From positions 83,453 to 132,740 of the forward strand of contig CACOZT010000001.1 of NCBI GenBank assembly GCA_902631785.1: a stretch of 49,288 nt of DNA, written 5' to 3'. A program made the translations under genes and the position numbers. The notes below the pieces were generated by a model. That model saw nothing but the letters and a program-made list of their open reading frames with translations. It searched no databases and was not told the DNA's origin. Every line of letters begins with the position of its first letter. Within the stretch, counting starts at the first letter, position 1. Below are positions 34,585-43,030 of this stretch, in pieces. The DNA is from an uncultured SAR86 cluster bacterium. Its GTDB lineage: Bacteria > Pseudomonadota > Gammaproteobacteria > Magnimaribacterales > D2472.

Positions 34585-35049
34585 CTATGGGGCTATTTCA
34601 ATATTAATTTGTTTAGATACTATTGGTTTGTAATTTTTATTCGATCCGATTTGATTAATTGGTTTGTGCTCGTAATCACCTATAACAAGCTGAAGTGAGT
34701 ATTTGCCAGGTGGTAGAGTTAACTCTGCTTCTTTTTGACCACCACCAAAATGCAGAATATTGTTGTCAAACGGTATAGGTTGATTTTCATATTTTTCTAC
34801 ATCGTAGGCATTGTTGATAATGAGATGATGATGCCCACTCACAGAGCAATCAGTAGATTCCTCAATAATTACACCCGCTGGAGAGACATTTATGTTTTTA
34901 CTACCGAATTCAACTTTGAACTTCTTACTTGCTGAAATAAAACCATCTTGCGGCGTTACAAAAAACAGCTCAACCTGCTCGCAATCATTAGTTGATAGGT
35001 CTGAAAATACAACTGGAGAGATAAAAAGAAAAAAAAGTATATTTTTCAT
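34585..35049 (-). CDS. DUF4399 secreted protein
   Basis: A 154-residue exported protein (signal peptide to about residue 17, PVVFS). It has the DUF4399 pattern: VELFFVTPQDGFISASKKFKVEFG, the histidine segment SGHHHLIIN and FGGGQKEAELTLPPGKYSLQLVIGD near the C-terminal part. Function is not established. The closest ATG is 35049; TTG at 35055 is in frame and would overlap the sterol-desaturase stop. Confidence 0.85.
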   Translation of the reverse strand: MKNILFFLFISPVVFSDLSTNDCEQVELFFVTPQDGFISASKKFKVEFGSKNINVSPAGVIIEESTDCSVSGHHHLIINNAYDVEKYENQPIPFDNNILHFGGGQKEAELTLPPGKYSLQLVIGDYEHKPINQIGSNKNYKPIVSKQINIEIAP

Positions 35050-35051
35050 AG

Positions 35052-35885
35052 TCAATTCTTAGTTTTTGGTGGGCCAAGAAGAAAATATATTGCTTCATTC
35101 ATGTTAGTAGCATTTTTGATATTTTTAAAAATGTCTGCCCAGCCCATAAAAGTAATTTTTGTTGGATTAAATGTATTAACATTTTTTACCAAACCAAACT
35201 TTACTGGTTCGACTTCTGGCTCAAAAGTCCCAAAAATTCTATCCCATATTATTAATAAATTACCATAGTTTTTATCAATGTATTGATTATTAGAGCCATG
35301 GTGAACTCTATGATGTGATGGAGTGTTAAAAACCCATTCCAATGGACCAAGCTTTCCAATAATCTGAGTATGCCCAACAATTCCCCATAATGTACTTATT
35401 ACTCCTGCAACTGCTATTAAAGTTGGATCAAACCCAATCAAAGGCAGAATCATAAAAAAAGGTAACTTAGATATTGGTCCGAACCAAGCTTGCCTGAAAG
35501 AAACAGCAAAGTTCATTTCCTCACTTGAGTGATGACTCATATGAATTGCCCACAAGAAATTTACTCTATGAGATATTCTATGATAAAAATAAAAAACCAA
35601 ATCTATCATTACAAAAGTTAAAATCCATAGAGCCCAAATTGGCATTAATGTTGATAAATCAAAAAACTTAAATTGAAATAAATAAAAATGAAAGGCCAGG
35701 GTGATGCCTTTTAATGCAAAAACCATCAAAATATTTCCTGTTAATAGCCCGATAGTGCACAAGGTGTCATTCTTTTTATAAAGGCTTTTGTTATAAAAAC
35801 TAGAAAATAAGACTTCAACAAGTATCAAAAAGAGAACGATTGGAGCTCCAATTGCGTAAACTTCATTTATTGTTAATTCTGTCAT
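35052..35885 (-). CDS. Sterol desaturase / fatty acid hydroxylase superfamily enzyme
   Basis: A 277-residue membrane di-iron enzyme. Histidine boxes: YHRISH (H102, H106), HMSHH (H115, H118, H119), H172 and HHRVHH (H191-H196). Spans are near 10-30, 45-68, 82-100 and 145-170. The family hydroxylates or desaturates lipids; alkylglycerol monooxygenase-like members share this layout. The substrate is unknown. It lies five bases after the DUF952 gene and three before the DUF4399 start. Confidence 0.9.
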   Translation of the reverse strand: MTELTINEVYAIGAPIVLFLILVEVLFSSFYNKSLYKKNDTLCTIGLLTGNILMVFALKGITLAFHFYLFQFKFFDLSTLMPIWALWILTFVMIDLVFYFYHRISHRVNFLWAIHMSHHSSEEMNFAVSFRQAWFGPISKLPFFMILPLIGFDPTLIAVAGVISTLWGIVGHTQIIGKLGPLEWVFNTPSHHRVHHGSNNQYIDKNYGNLLIIWDRIFGTFEPEVEPVKFGLVKNVNTFNPTKITFMGWADIFKNIKNATNMNEAIYFLLGPPKTKN

Positions 35886-35890
35886 CTAAA

Positions 35891-36247
35891 CTAATCTTCC
35901 GCTTCAAATAAGACTTTTTCTGGTAAATTAAACCCTTTTCTTTCTATATTCCAGTCATTGGATATGTCTGTAGTTAATAATTTACCATAAAGATGTGGAA
36001 ATTTTCCCGATCTTTTGCCTGATATATCCTCTTCTAAAGTCAATTTTGACTTAATATTTTCTGTATTAATTTCGAGCAAAACTACATTATTTAATTCCCT
36101 AAAGTATAAATGTAGCGTTAGTGCAAGTTGTTTTGAGGATGAGAGATGGACATAGCCATCCTTTTTGTCCAGTTCAGTCTCAATATATCCAATTGATTTT
36201 GCAATATCCCATTCTTCTTTATTCAAGACCTTATATAAAAAACTCAT
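35891..36247 (-). CDS. DUF952-family protein
   Basis: A 118-residue protein with the DUF952 pattern: LYKVLNKEEWDIAKSIGYIETELDKKDGYVHLSSSKQL, VVLLEINTENIKSKLTLEED and FPHLYGKLLTTDISN. The conserved Asp-Gly-Tyr/Phe-(Ile/Val)-His-Leu-Ser segment defines the family; members resemble ADP-ribosyltransferase folds and no activity is settled. It follows the SRPBCC gene by 18 bases. Confidence 0.86.
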   Translation of the reverse strand: MSFLYKVLNKEEWDIAKSIGYIETELDKKDGYVHLSSSKQLALTLHLYFRELNNVVLLEINTENIKSKLTLEEDISGKRSGKFPHLYGKLLTTDISNDWNIERKGFNLPEKVLFEAED

Positions 36248-36265
36248 TATGGTTACTCTATTTCT

Positions 36266-36658
36266 TTAATTGTTTTCTAAAACTTTCTTTATTCCATCTA
36301 TTGAGATTAACATTCCGTTATGTACAGCATCAGCAAACATCTCAGGGTCTATTTCTGTTCTCCAATTTAATTTACAGCAATTATCTTCCATAGCTATTAC
36401 TTCCATTGTTGCGAGGTGATGGTTTAACGGCGCTGCAGTTTCAATAGCAGAATATTTTAAAATCATATTTTCATTATCATTTAATATAATTTTTTCTTTA
36501 ATAGTGCCCATTCCATCCATTTGAAATACTCTACAGTCTCCAATCATTTCGATTTCTTCTACAGATGGAACCCAATCACATCTTGTGACATCTGATAATA
36601 TCTCCCACAATGAAGATGCTTCAATGTTGAAAACAATTTCTTCTTTTATAACTTTCAT
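36266..36658 (-). CDS. SRPBCC (START/Bet v1-like) domain protein
   Basis: A 130-residue protein matching the polyketide cyclase/SRPBCC pattern: IVFNIEASSLWEILSDVTRCDWVPSVEEIEMIG, then IKEKIILNDNENMILKYSAIETAAPLNHHLATMEV and CCKLNWRTEIDPEMFA. It likely binds a hydrophobic ligand in its cavity. I chose ATG 36658 since residues encoded upstream do not belong to the domain. It is divergent from the MAPEG gene. Confidence 0.8.
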   Translation of the reverse strand: MKVIKEEIVFNIEASSLWEILSDVTRCDWVPSVEEIEMIGDCRVFQMDGMGTIKEKIILNDNENMILKYSAIETAAPLNHHLATMEVIAMEDNCCKLNWRTEIDPEMFADAVHNGMLISIDGIKKVLENN

Positions 36659-36680
36659 GCGTATATTATGTCTATAATTA

Positions 36681-36710
36681 GTTAGACGAAGCAAATTTAT
36701 AAGGTCTAAC
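36681..36710. promoter_or_regulatory. Inverted repeat between SRPBCC and MAPEG genes
   Basis: GTTAGAC (36681-36687) and GTCTAAC (36704-36710) are exact complements spaced by 16 bases. The second arm abuts the MAPEG ATG. The half site GTTAGA recurs in the dyad at the HexR-like gene start (15381-15395). It may be an operator, or chance. Confidence 0.35.
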
Positions 36711-37133
36711 ATGTTTGAAGATTATTACAGCTCAATTTTAGGTTTATGGTTAATACTGGCAACAATTATGGTTCAGCTAATGGTGGCCATAAGAGTGCAC
36801 CGAGGACAAAAAGGCGGTTATAGCCCTGGTAAAGTAAAGCCTGAACTGGGTCAGCTATCCATTGTATTTAGAGCTCATAGAACATTTCATAATTCAATAG
36901 AAAATATAATTCCAGTCTTAGGGATGGCTTTTCTGGCAATGTTTTCTGGTTATGGAGCCTTAAAACTATCAATTATCATCTGGATATATGCTATAGCAAG
37001 GATCATTCATATGATCTTATATTACAGAATTGCGACTGAGAAAAATCCGAGTCCAAGAAGCATTCCCTATATAGTAGGATTTTTTGCAACTTTTTATCTT
37101 ATGGTTGATTTAGGCATACACCTTTTATTATGA
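36711..37133 (+). CDS. MAPEG family membrane protein
   Basis: A 140-residue four-span protein. The MAPEG signature is in FRAHRTFHNSIENIIPVLGMAF, with the conserved Asn and Glu. VAIRVHRGQKGG follows span 1. Bacterial MAPEG members act on glutathione conjugates or have no known role. Its TGA overlaps the ATG of the GFA-family gene (ATGA), so the two are translated together. Confidence 0.87.
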   Translation: MFEDYYSSILGLWLILATIMVQLMVAIRVHRGQKGGYSPGKVKPELGQLSIVFRAHRTFHNSIENIIPVLGMAFLAMFSGYGALKLSIIIWIYAIARIIHMILYYRIATEKNPSPRSIPYIVGFFATFYLMVDLGIHLLL

Positions 37134-37588
37134 AAAATGATTCTAATATTCAGTCAGGCAGATGTCAGTGCGGGGAAATTACATATTCTCTAGATAAAGA
37201 AAAAGTTATTTCTGCTCATCATTGTCATTGTAAAGATTGCCAACGAACAACGGGTTCTGGTAAAGCAACAATACTATTTATTGCGAAAAAATATGTGGAT
37301 CTTAATGGTGAGCTGAAATTTTTTGAAAGCAAAGGCTCGTCTGGCTCTCACGTCAGAAGAGGCTTCTGCCCAAATTGTGGATCTGGCATTCTGAGTTATG
37401 CAAAAGAAATTTCAAGAATTTTTTATGTTAAAGCTGGTACCTTAGACGACTCGAGTTGGGTAACAATCGATTCAAATTTTTTTACAAAATCAGCGCATAA
37501 TTGGAATATGCCAGACAAATCTATTAAATGTTTTGAAGGTAACCCAAGTGTCATTAGCGGTATTAAAACAATACTTAAATCTTTTTAA
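37130..37588 (+). CDS. GFA-family protein (glutathione-dependent formaldehyde-activating enzyme-like)
   Basis: A 152-residue zinc-binding Mss4-like fold protein. Cysteines are arranged as CQCGEITYSL, CHCKDCQRTTGSG and CPNCGSGI, which form the two zinc sites of the family. Activity toward formaldehyde is not proven for most members. It is translationally coupled to MAPEG, a plausible glutathione-linked pair. It converges on the DUF6607-like gene with four bases between stops. Confidence 0.87.
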   Translation: MKNDSNIQSGRCQCGEITYSLDKEKVISAHHCHCKDCQRTTGSGKATILFIAKKYVDLNGELKFFESKGSSGSHVRRGFCPNCGSGILSYAKEISRIFYVKAGTLDDSSWVTIDSNFFTKSAHNWNMPDKSIKCFEGNPSVISGIKTILKSF

Positions 37589-37592
37589 TGTT

Positions 37593-38663
37593 CTAAGAAG
37601 TTTCTGAATGCTCCTCGACAATTTTCTGAATTTTATTAATTGAATCAAGGTCCCCATTTTGATATTTATTTGATAGCTCAAATAGTCTCACAAAAAGATT
37701 TGCGCCATTAACCTCTTTTTTCAATTTAAATGTCTTTGATTTACTTAATTTTTTGTCCCACTGGCTTCGTACCTCCTCCCAAAAGGGGTATGTAGTTTCC
37801 CAAAATTCTTTTCCTGCATCCCAATCAAAATCATCTACCCTTTGATATCTTGCAAGACCTATTTCTTTTGCTATTACTCTCTTACTGTCGCCTAAAACTA
37901 CCTTCTTATTGTTTTGTTCATGAACCCATCCGTCTGGAGTAATTGTTTGAATATTTCTTCCAATCATTACGTCATAGTCATCTCTTATTGAAGCCTCTCG
38001 TCTTGGTAAAGGCCTCCAAGTTTCGTTTGAAGTCCATGATGAGAAATTATCAGAATGCTCCCATTTTCCATATCCTTGATATCTAGGAGAGTCATCTACT
38101 TGATAGACCGACTGTGACCATGCTCCTTTTTTATCAGCCCACAACGGTCTCTTTTTTTCCCATGTATTGTTTCCAACATAAGCATTTATCTCATTGTCCT
38201 GATATTTCCAGTCTTGCCTCCAGTGTTTTACCACTATTGGCATAGAAACCTTGCCATCGTCTTGCTCAAAATACATAACCATGATGTGTTGCAAGCTTAT
38301 AAAATCTTTTTTGTCCTCAACGAGAACAATAAATTCTGTTCCCCATGATTGATATGGTTGCTGAGGAACATAGTCTGGAACAAAACCCATAGTTTCCATA
38401 AAATCAAAAAATATCCTATATTCTCCCTGCATAGAAAGTATTGCTAATCTATCTTTTTCAAATTTACTGAGATTATTATCTTTTAGCTTTTCCCAATATG
38501 GACTTGAATTCTTATCTAGCTTTACATCTGGGCCAAGTGTTGTTCCTCCTCTTGGAGCTTTAAGCATTGGATCATCTAGATGACTCCATCCAAATATATA
38601 ACCACCTTCGTCAGATTGAAGAGCTAAATGCGATATTAAAAATAAAATTAAAATTCTTTTCAT
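37593..38663 (-). CDS. DUF6607-like exported protein
   Basis: A 356-residue protein with a short signal peptide (to about residue 16). Blocks FFDFMETMGFVPDY, QPYQSWGTEFIVLVEDKKDFISLQHIMVM, PIVVKHWRQDWKYQDNE, VYQVDDSPRYQGYGKWEH and WRPLPRREASIRDDYDVM with GWVHEQNNKKV correspond to a conserved family that I recall as DUF6607; the name is from memory. Function unknown. It is the last gene of an eight-gene minus-strand run, 11 bases after the VOC gene. Confidence 0.72.
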   Translation of the reverse strand: MKRILILFLISHLALQSDEGGYIFGWSHLDDPMLKAPRGGTTLGPDVKLDKNSSPYWEKLKDNNLSKFEKDRLAILSMQGEYRIFFDFMETMGFVPDYVPQQPYQSWGTEFIVLVEDKKDFISLQHIMVMYFEQDDGKVSMPIVVKHWRQDWKYQDNEINAYVGNNTWEKKRPLWADKKGAWSQSVYQVDDSPRYQGYGKWEHSDNFSSWTSNETWRPLPRREASIRDDYDVMIGRNIQTITPDGWVHEQNNKKVVLGDSKRVIAKEIGLARYQRVDDFDWDAGKEFWETTYPFWEEVRSQWDKKLSKSKTFKLKKEVNGANLFVRLFELSNKYQNGDLDSINKIQKIVEEHSETS

Positions 38664-38674
38664 ATGCGAATATT

Positions 38675-39067
38675 TTACTTAATCGTTAAGCCAGCGCATA
38701 ACTTATTTCCAGTTGGATCTCTCAGATACGCTAAATACATTTTGAATTTACCATAATCTCTTATACCAGGAGAATCTTCAATTGAAATACCTCCATTTTC
38801 TATTCCTGCCTTATGCCATTCATCACCTTGCTCAATACTTTCAATATTAAATCCAATGGTTGCGCCATTTGATACTGTGGCAGGATTACCGTCAATTGGC
38901 TCAGAAATACAGAAGCTTGTTCCATTAAGATTATAAAAATATCTTTTTTGTCCTGTAAGATTCGGATACATTTTTCCTGGTCCCGCTCCAAGAACTTCAA
39001 AAATTTTGTCATAAAAAATTCGTGACTCTTCAATGTCATTTGTTCCTACCATTACATGACTAAACAT
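38675..39067 (-). CDS. VOC (glyoxalase/bleomycin-resistance) superfamily protein
   Basis: A 130-residue VOC protein: FSHVMVGTNDIEESRIFYDKIFEVLGA at the N-terminus and YLAYLRDPTGNKLCAG at the C-terminus, the usual paired beta-alpha-beta modules. Likely metal ligands are His4 and a glutamate-type position that here reads Asn/Lys, so the metal site may be incomplete. The substrate is unknown. Confidence 0.82.
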   Translation of the reverse strand: MFSHVMVGTNDIEESRIFYDKIFEVLGAGPGKMYPNLTGQKRYFYNLNGTSFCISEPIDGNPATVSNGATIGFNIESIEQGDEWHKAGIENGGISIEDSPGIRDYGKFKMYLAYLRDPTGNKLCAGLTIK

Positions 39068-39078
39068 AGTTTCTCCAG

Positions 39079-39987
39079 TTAAGTAAATAAGTTAATTATT
39101 AAAAATGAAAAAATCAGCGCAACTAACCATAAGCTTAAAGCATATATAAATGTTATTGTATTTATTTCTTTTATAGTTTCAAAACTTATCTGTGTTCCAA
39201 TGCAAAAGAGAGCTGAGATTAAAAAAATTCTACTGGTTATGTCAATTAAATTTATTGTTTCTTGGCTAAAATTTAAGAAAGATCCAATGGCAATTGCTGT
39301 AATAAATAATGAAATAAAAATCGGGAACTTGGCCCTTGATTTATTTGGATAAAAAGTTCCGAGAATTATGATTAAAGGTATTAACCAAATTGTCCTGCTG
39401 AGCTTTAAGGTTGTTGCTGTTTCGAGAGCGCTTCCACCAAAGGCTATTGCGGTTCCAATTACTGAACTCGTGTCGTGAACAGCCATTGAGGACCACGCAC
39501 CAAAGCTCTCAGAACTCATACCAAGCTTAATTCCTACTAAAGGCAGTATGCCAATTGCAAAAGCGTTAAAGATAAAAATTATCGCTAATGCCACATATAA
39601 ATCTTTAGGCTTTGATTTAATTAATGGAGAAATAGCTGCCATAGCTGTTGCGCCACAAATAGCAGTTCCTGAAGCAAGTAAAATACCTAGCTTTTTTTCT
39701 ATCTTAAATAAGTTAGCTAATAACAAGCCCACGAAAAATATTATTAGTACGAAAATAGAAACGTACGGAAAATATTTATAAGTAATCTCTAGTGCGGTTG
39801 ATGCAGATATTGTGAAACCAATTAAGATTATTCCAGCCTGCAGTAGATTGGTTGCGACTGATTTTTCAATATAGTTATTTGGGAATTTAAAAACTAGTAC
39901 TAATAGTGAACCCATCAATAACGCTATAAGTGGAGACCCGATAAATATCGATAAAAAAGCAAGCAAAAAACCTACTACAAATTTCAT
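39079..39987 (-). CDS. YeiH-family (UPF0324, putative sulfate exporter) membrane protein
   Basis: A 302-residue protein with about ten spans. Family blocks: NLLQAGIILIGFTIS, GTAICGATAMAAISPLIKSKPKDL, FGAWSSMAVHDTSSVIGTAIAFGGSALETATTLKLSRTIWLIPLI. Members are named putative sulfate exporters; direct proof is scarce. The ATG overlaps the stop of the two-module VOC gene by one base. Confidence 0.88.
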   Translation of the reverse strand: MKFVVGFLLAFLSIFIGSPLIALLMGSLLVLVFKFPNNYIEKSVATNLLQAGIILIGFTISASTALEITYKYFPYVSIFVLIIFFVGLLLANLFKIEKKLGILLASGTAICGATAMAAISPLIKSKPKDLYVALAIIFIFNAFAIGILPLVGIKLGMSSESFGAWSSMAVHDTSSVIGTAIAFGGSALETATTLKLSRTIWLIPLIIILGTFYPNKSRAKFPIFISLFITAIAIGSFLNFSQETINLIDITSRIFLISALFCIGTQISFETIKEINTITFIYALSLWLVALIFSFLIINLFT

Positions 39988-40826
39988 TAAGAATGTTCTA
40001 TTAGTAATGTTGGAACGTTATGGGTATGAGACTTTATAGTAGCAACTAGAGTATTTTCTTTTAAGCCATCTTTTATTTGAGAAACATCTATGCCCTCATC
40101 TGTAAGTCTTTTGTGAGTTTCCTCAATTGATTCAACTTCCCATGCTAATCCCCACAGACTGTCTTGCGAAGTGTCTTCGTTTTTTCTTTCTATGACTTCT
40201 ATTGTTGTTTTATTTAATCTAAAGAACAACATTCTGCTTTTCCAATGCTCTATAACCTTATCTAATGCTAGTCGAATATTAAAAATGTCTCTGTAAATAT
40301 TAATAAAACCATCTGCATCGTTTGTATTTATGACAACATGATCAAGCTTATTAACTGTGTCTTTAGGATATTTATCAAGAGTTGGCAATGCTCCTTCTGT
40401 ATGCTCAATAAGGAAAGAAAAAATCCCTCTTGATAGCTCAGGAGGCAAGAAAAGGTTTTTCCATTTTCTTATTTTTTTAGTGTTAGTATCTATTCCCTCG
40501 CCCTCAGAAGGTTCAGTTATTAGATAGCCTAGTTTTTTTAATTTACAAAATGACTCTTCTGTATTATTTGTGCCAAATACTATTCCAATAAGGCCATCTC
40601 CATTCTCTTCTATTGCATTATCTACCAATGATGCACCAAGACCATCTCCATTAGCTGATAAAAGTTCACAATAAGTGTTTTTAAAATTGAAAATTACATT
40701 TGAGGTTCCAAGAGCTTTATGTTCTCCTTTCCAAACAGGCTCTATTCCAAAAATTTTTCTGTAATTTTCTTCCGCTTTGTTAATGTCTTTGACTGCAATT
40801 ATTAAGTGGTCGATGGAAGATATCAT
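39987..40826 (-). CDS. Two-module VOC/glyoxalase-like protein
   Basis: A 279-residue protein with two VOC modules: IDHLIIAVKDINKAEENYRKIFGI (about 4-27) and LDHVVINTNDADGFINIYRDIFNI (about 155-178). The order of modules and HTEGALP in between resemble glyoxalase-like domain proteins annotated in degradation clusters. Ligands and substrate are not defined. It sits four bases after the SDR gene. Confidence 0.82.
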   Translation of the reverse strand: MISSIDHLIIAVKDINKAEENYRKIFGIEPVWKGEHKALGTSNVIFNFKNTYCELLSANGDGLGASLVDNAIEENGDGLIGIVFGTNNTEESFCKLKKLGYLITEPSEGEGIDTNTKKIRKWKNLFLPPELSRGIFSFLIEHTEGALPTLDKYPKDTVNKLDHVVINTNDADGFINIYRDIFNIRLALDKVIEHWKSRMLFFRLNKTTIEVIERKNEDTSQDSLWGLAWEVESIEETHKRLTDEGIDVSQIKDGLKENTLVATIKSHTHNVPTLLIEHS

Positions 40827-40830
40827 TATG

Positions 40831-41706
40831 TTATTTCTTAGATTTAAAAAGATTTCGAAAGAATGGAAGAATCCATATTATTTTTAAAAAACTTTTTGGG
40901 AAAAGTCTGCTCATAAGGTCGTAAAAATGTGCATCTATACCAATTAATATCCTTTTATTTTTCTTTCTAATATTTTTAAGAATAACCTTTGCAGCATGTT
41001 CTGGTGATGAGGGTGCATTCTGCTTAAATTGAACGCCTGCTTCTTCTTTTGTTTCAGCGTTTGCTCCAAATATAGCAGCGCCTGCATCATCTTTTTCAAA
41101 ACTTTTAAATCTTGATGAGGAATAAATATTTGTTCCTATGTGGCCTGGAAAAACACAATAAGCCTCAACTTTTGACTCAGCCATTTCAAGCTCAAGAGAC
41201 AAGGACTCTGTAAAAGCTTTTACTCCAAATTTCCCAACATTGTATATTGATTGTTTGGGAACACTAAAAAGACCAAATATGGAAGAAGTATTGATAATTG
41301 CTGCTTCAGGCCGCTTTTCAAGATGAGGAAGAAAAACTGTAGTCATTTGAATTACAGAATTTAGCAAAATATTTAATCCCCAGTTCCAGTCGTCTTCATC
41401 AACCTCATTGACAGTTCCCACAATGGATAATCCCGCATTATTAAAAACTAAATCGATTTGTTTATGAAATTCAATTACTTCATCTGGTAAAGCTGTAACT
41501 TTTTCTTTGTCGCTAATATCAAAAGCATGTGTTGATACAGCAACATTCTTTTTTCTTAAAAGTTGTTTCGTTTCTTCAAGGGAATCCTCATTCCAATCAA
41601 CAAGCGCCAAATTGCAACCCTTCTCTGCAAGCTCTAAAGAAAGAGCTCTACCAATTCCAGATCCTGCTCCTGTTATTAATGCTACTTTGTCGGCAAAGTC
41701 TTTCAA
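40831..41706 (-). CDS. Short-chain dehydrogenase/reductase with C-terminal extension
   Basis: A 291-residue SDR. Cofactor motif TGAGSGIG (13-20), D37 of LVDWNED suggesting NAD(H), NNAGLS, INTSSIFGLFSVPKQSIYNVGKFG with catalytic Ser, Tyr and Lys. The basic hydrophobic tail (LFPKSFLKIIWILPFFRNLFKSKK) may attach to the membrane. The start is TTG at 41706; no ATG is available in frame. It lies eight bases after DUF1993. Confidence 0.87.
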   Translation of the reverse strand: MKDFADKVALITGAGSGIGRALSLELAEKGCNLALVDWNEDSLEETKQLLRKKNVAVSTHAFDISDKEKVTALPDEVIEFHKQIDLVFNNAGLSIVGTVNEVDEDDWNWGLNILLNSVIQMTTVFLPHLEKRPEAAIINTSSIFGLFSVPKQSIYNVGKFGVKAFTESLSLELEMAESKVEAYCVFPGHIGTNIYSSSRFKSFEKDDAGAAIFGANAETKEEAGVQFKQNAPSSPEHAAKVILKNIRKKNKRILIGIDAHFYDLMSRLFPKSFLKIIWILPFFRNLFKSKK

Positions 41707-41714
41707 TATATATC

Positions 41715-42221
41715 TCAGTTATCCAATTTCATCTGACCAATAAAGTCTAGCTTACCAATATCAAGCCCTTTTATCCTTAACATGTCATAAAAGGTTGTCA
41801 GATGGAAATAAAAATTTGGTAACGAAAAGGATAAAATAAAGTCTGTTGCTGTAAAGGGCCATTCAACTGGTCCCATTTTAAAAACAACTTTAGTGTCAGA
41901 AAAACCATCTATTTCAGATGAATTCATGCTTTTCAAATCTTTCTCAGCTTCTTTTAGCATATTTTTTAAATCTTCAAAGCTCAAGTTATCTGGCATCATT
42001 GGTGGCCCAAATTCTCCAGTCTTTAAAGCTTCTATGGCACCTACTGAATGATGAACAATACTAAACACCTGAAACGTGAATGGTTTCATATCTTCATGAA
42101 GTTGCATGCTTACTATTTCATCTTTATTAATGGTTTCCTCAGCTTTATCAATAATGTTTGAGGCTGCTGATACCATTTGAATGTATGTGCCAAGTGAAAT
42201 ATTGCCAAGTGTAATGCTCAT
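41715..42221 (-). CDS. DUF1993-family protein (DinB-like fold)
   Basis: A 168-residue protein matching DUF1993: SLGTYIQMVSAASNIIDKAEE near the start, MKPFTFQVFSIVHHSVGAIEAL, and SLPNFYFHLTTFYDMLRIKGLDIGKLDFIG at the end. The three histidines sit as in the DinB/YfiT-like four-helix fold. Function is unknown. A good ribosome site (CGGAGAT) lies ahead of the ATG. Confidence 0.85.
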   Translation of the reverse strand: MSITLGNISLGTYIQMVSAASNIIDKAEETINKDEIVSMQLHEDMKPFTFQVFSIVHHSVGAIEALKTGEFGPPMMPDNLSFEDLKNMLKEAEKDLKSMNSSEIDGFSDTKVVFKMGPVEWPFTATDFILSFSLPNFYFHLTTFYDMLRIKGLDIGKLDFIGQMKLDN

Positions 42222-42234
42222 AATGATCTCCGTA

Positions 42235-42558
42235 TTAATTTGCCTTAAATATGTTAACTATAGTTACGCCTATGACTATAAGAAATAATCCAGCAATTGT
42301 CTGCCAATTTAGAGCCTGTTTATAAAAAAAGTAGCTCAGTATTGCTATTGAAAATACCCCTACGCCTGACCATGATGCATAAACAATTGAAAGTGGTAAT
42401 TTTTGTGAAACAATTGCTAAGAAATAAAAAGATATAGCATATGAAATCAACAAAATTGATGTTGGAAAAATTTTTGTAAAATTTTGTGATGCTGGCAACA
42501 GCATAGTTCCAAAAACCTCAAAAAATATTGCACCGAATAACATAAAATATACATTCAT
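42235..42558 (-). CDS. Small multidrug resistance (SMR/EmrE family) transporter
   Basis: A 107-residue protein with four spans, the standard SMR length. The essential membrane glutamate E14 is in AIFFEVFGT, and LPLSIVYASWSGVGVFSIAILSYFFYKQAL with GLFLIVIGVTIVNIF completes the pattern. It would export cationic compounds or guanidinium-type metabolites by proton exchange. Its ATG overlaps the stop of the GFA gene by four bases (ATGA). Confidence 0.9.
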   Translation of the reverse strand: MNVYFMLFGAIFFEVFGTMLLPASQNFTKIFPTSILLISYAISFYFLAIVSQKLPLSIVYASWSGVGVFSIAILSYFFYKQALNWQTIAGLFLIVIGVTIVNIFKAN

Positions 42559-42920
42559 ATTTTTTTTATGCTGTCTTCAAAATTAATTCCATCAAAATAT
42601 ACAACCTCTTTAACCTTAGGTGGATCGTTAACGCATTTAAGATTTATGCTATACATTTCAGGATGAGATCTTGGCTGGTAAAAAGATTTGATGCCACACT
42701 TTTTACAAAAGTAATGCTTTGCCGACTTGCTCTCAAAGTTATATTCTAATATGAGCTCTTCTCCATCAATGAGCTCAAATAGTTCATGTCTAACAAATAA
42801 ATGTTGATAATTGATCATGTCACAAATAGAACAATTACAACTCCATATTTCGACAAGCTCATCAGATTTAAACTTATATTTAACTCCTCCGCAATGACAG
42901 CTTCCGGTATATTCTTTCAT
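42555..42920 (-). CDS. GFA-family zinc-binding protein
   Basis: A 121-residue second GFA-fold protein with cysteines in SCHCGGVKYKF, SCNCSICDM and HYFCKKCGIKSFY. It is shorter than the copy at 37130 and diverged from it. It heads the eight-gene minus-strand run (SMR, DUF1993, SDR, VOC, YeiH, VOC, DUF6607-like follow) and is divergent from the cyclase gene. Enzyme activity is unproven for this form. Confidence 0.85.
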   Translation of the reverse strand: MKEYTGSCHCGGVKYKFKSDELVEIWSCNCSICDMINYQHLFVRHELFELIDGEELILEYNFESKSAKHYFCKKCGIKSFYQPRSHPEMYSINLKCVNDPPKVKEVVYFDGINFEDSIKKI

Positions 42921-42998
42921 GATAATTTACAGAGATAATATTTTGTTATTAATTAAATCATATTTCTTTGTTACCTTAAATATATCGGCTAATATGCT

Positions 42999-43027
42999 TA
43001 TAATGAAATTAGGGATTGTGGGAGGTC
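42999..43027 (+). promoter_or_regulatory. Probable promoter -10 and consensus ribosome site of the cyclase gene
   Basis: TATAAT at 42999-43004 is an ideal -10 element; a matching -35 (TTAAAT, 42976-42981) is weak. The predicted transcript would start near 43011 and carry GGAGGT (43021-43026) four bases before ATG 43031. This near-perfect ribosome site is uncommon in this AT-rich window and supports that start against an upstream TTG at 43016. Confidence 0.6.
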
Positions 43028-43030
43028 AAC

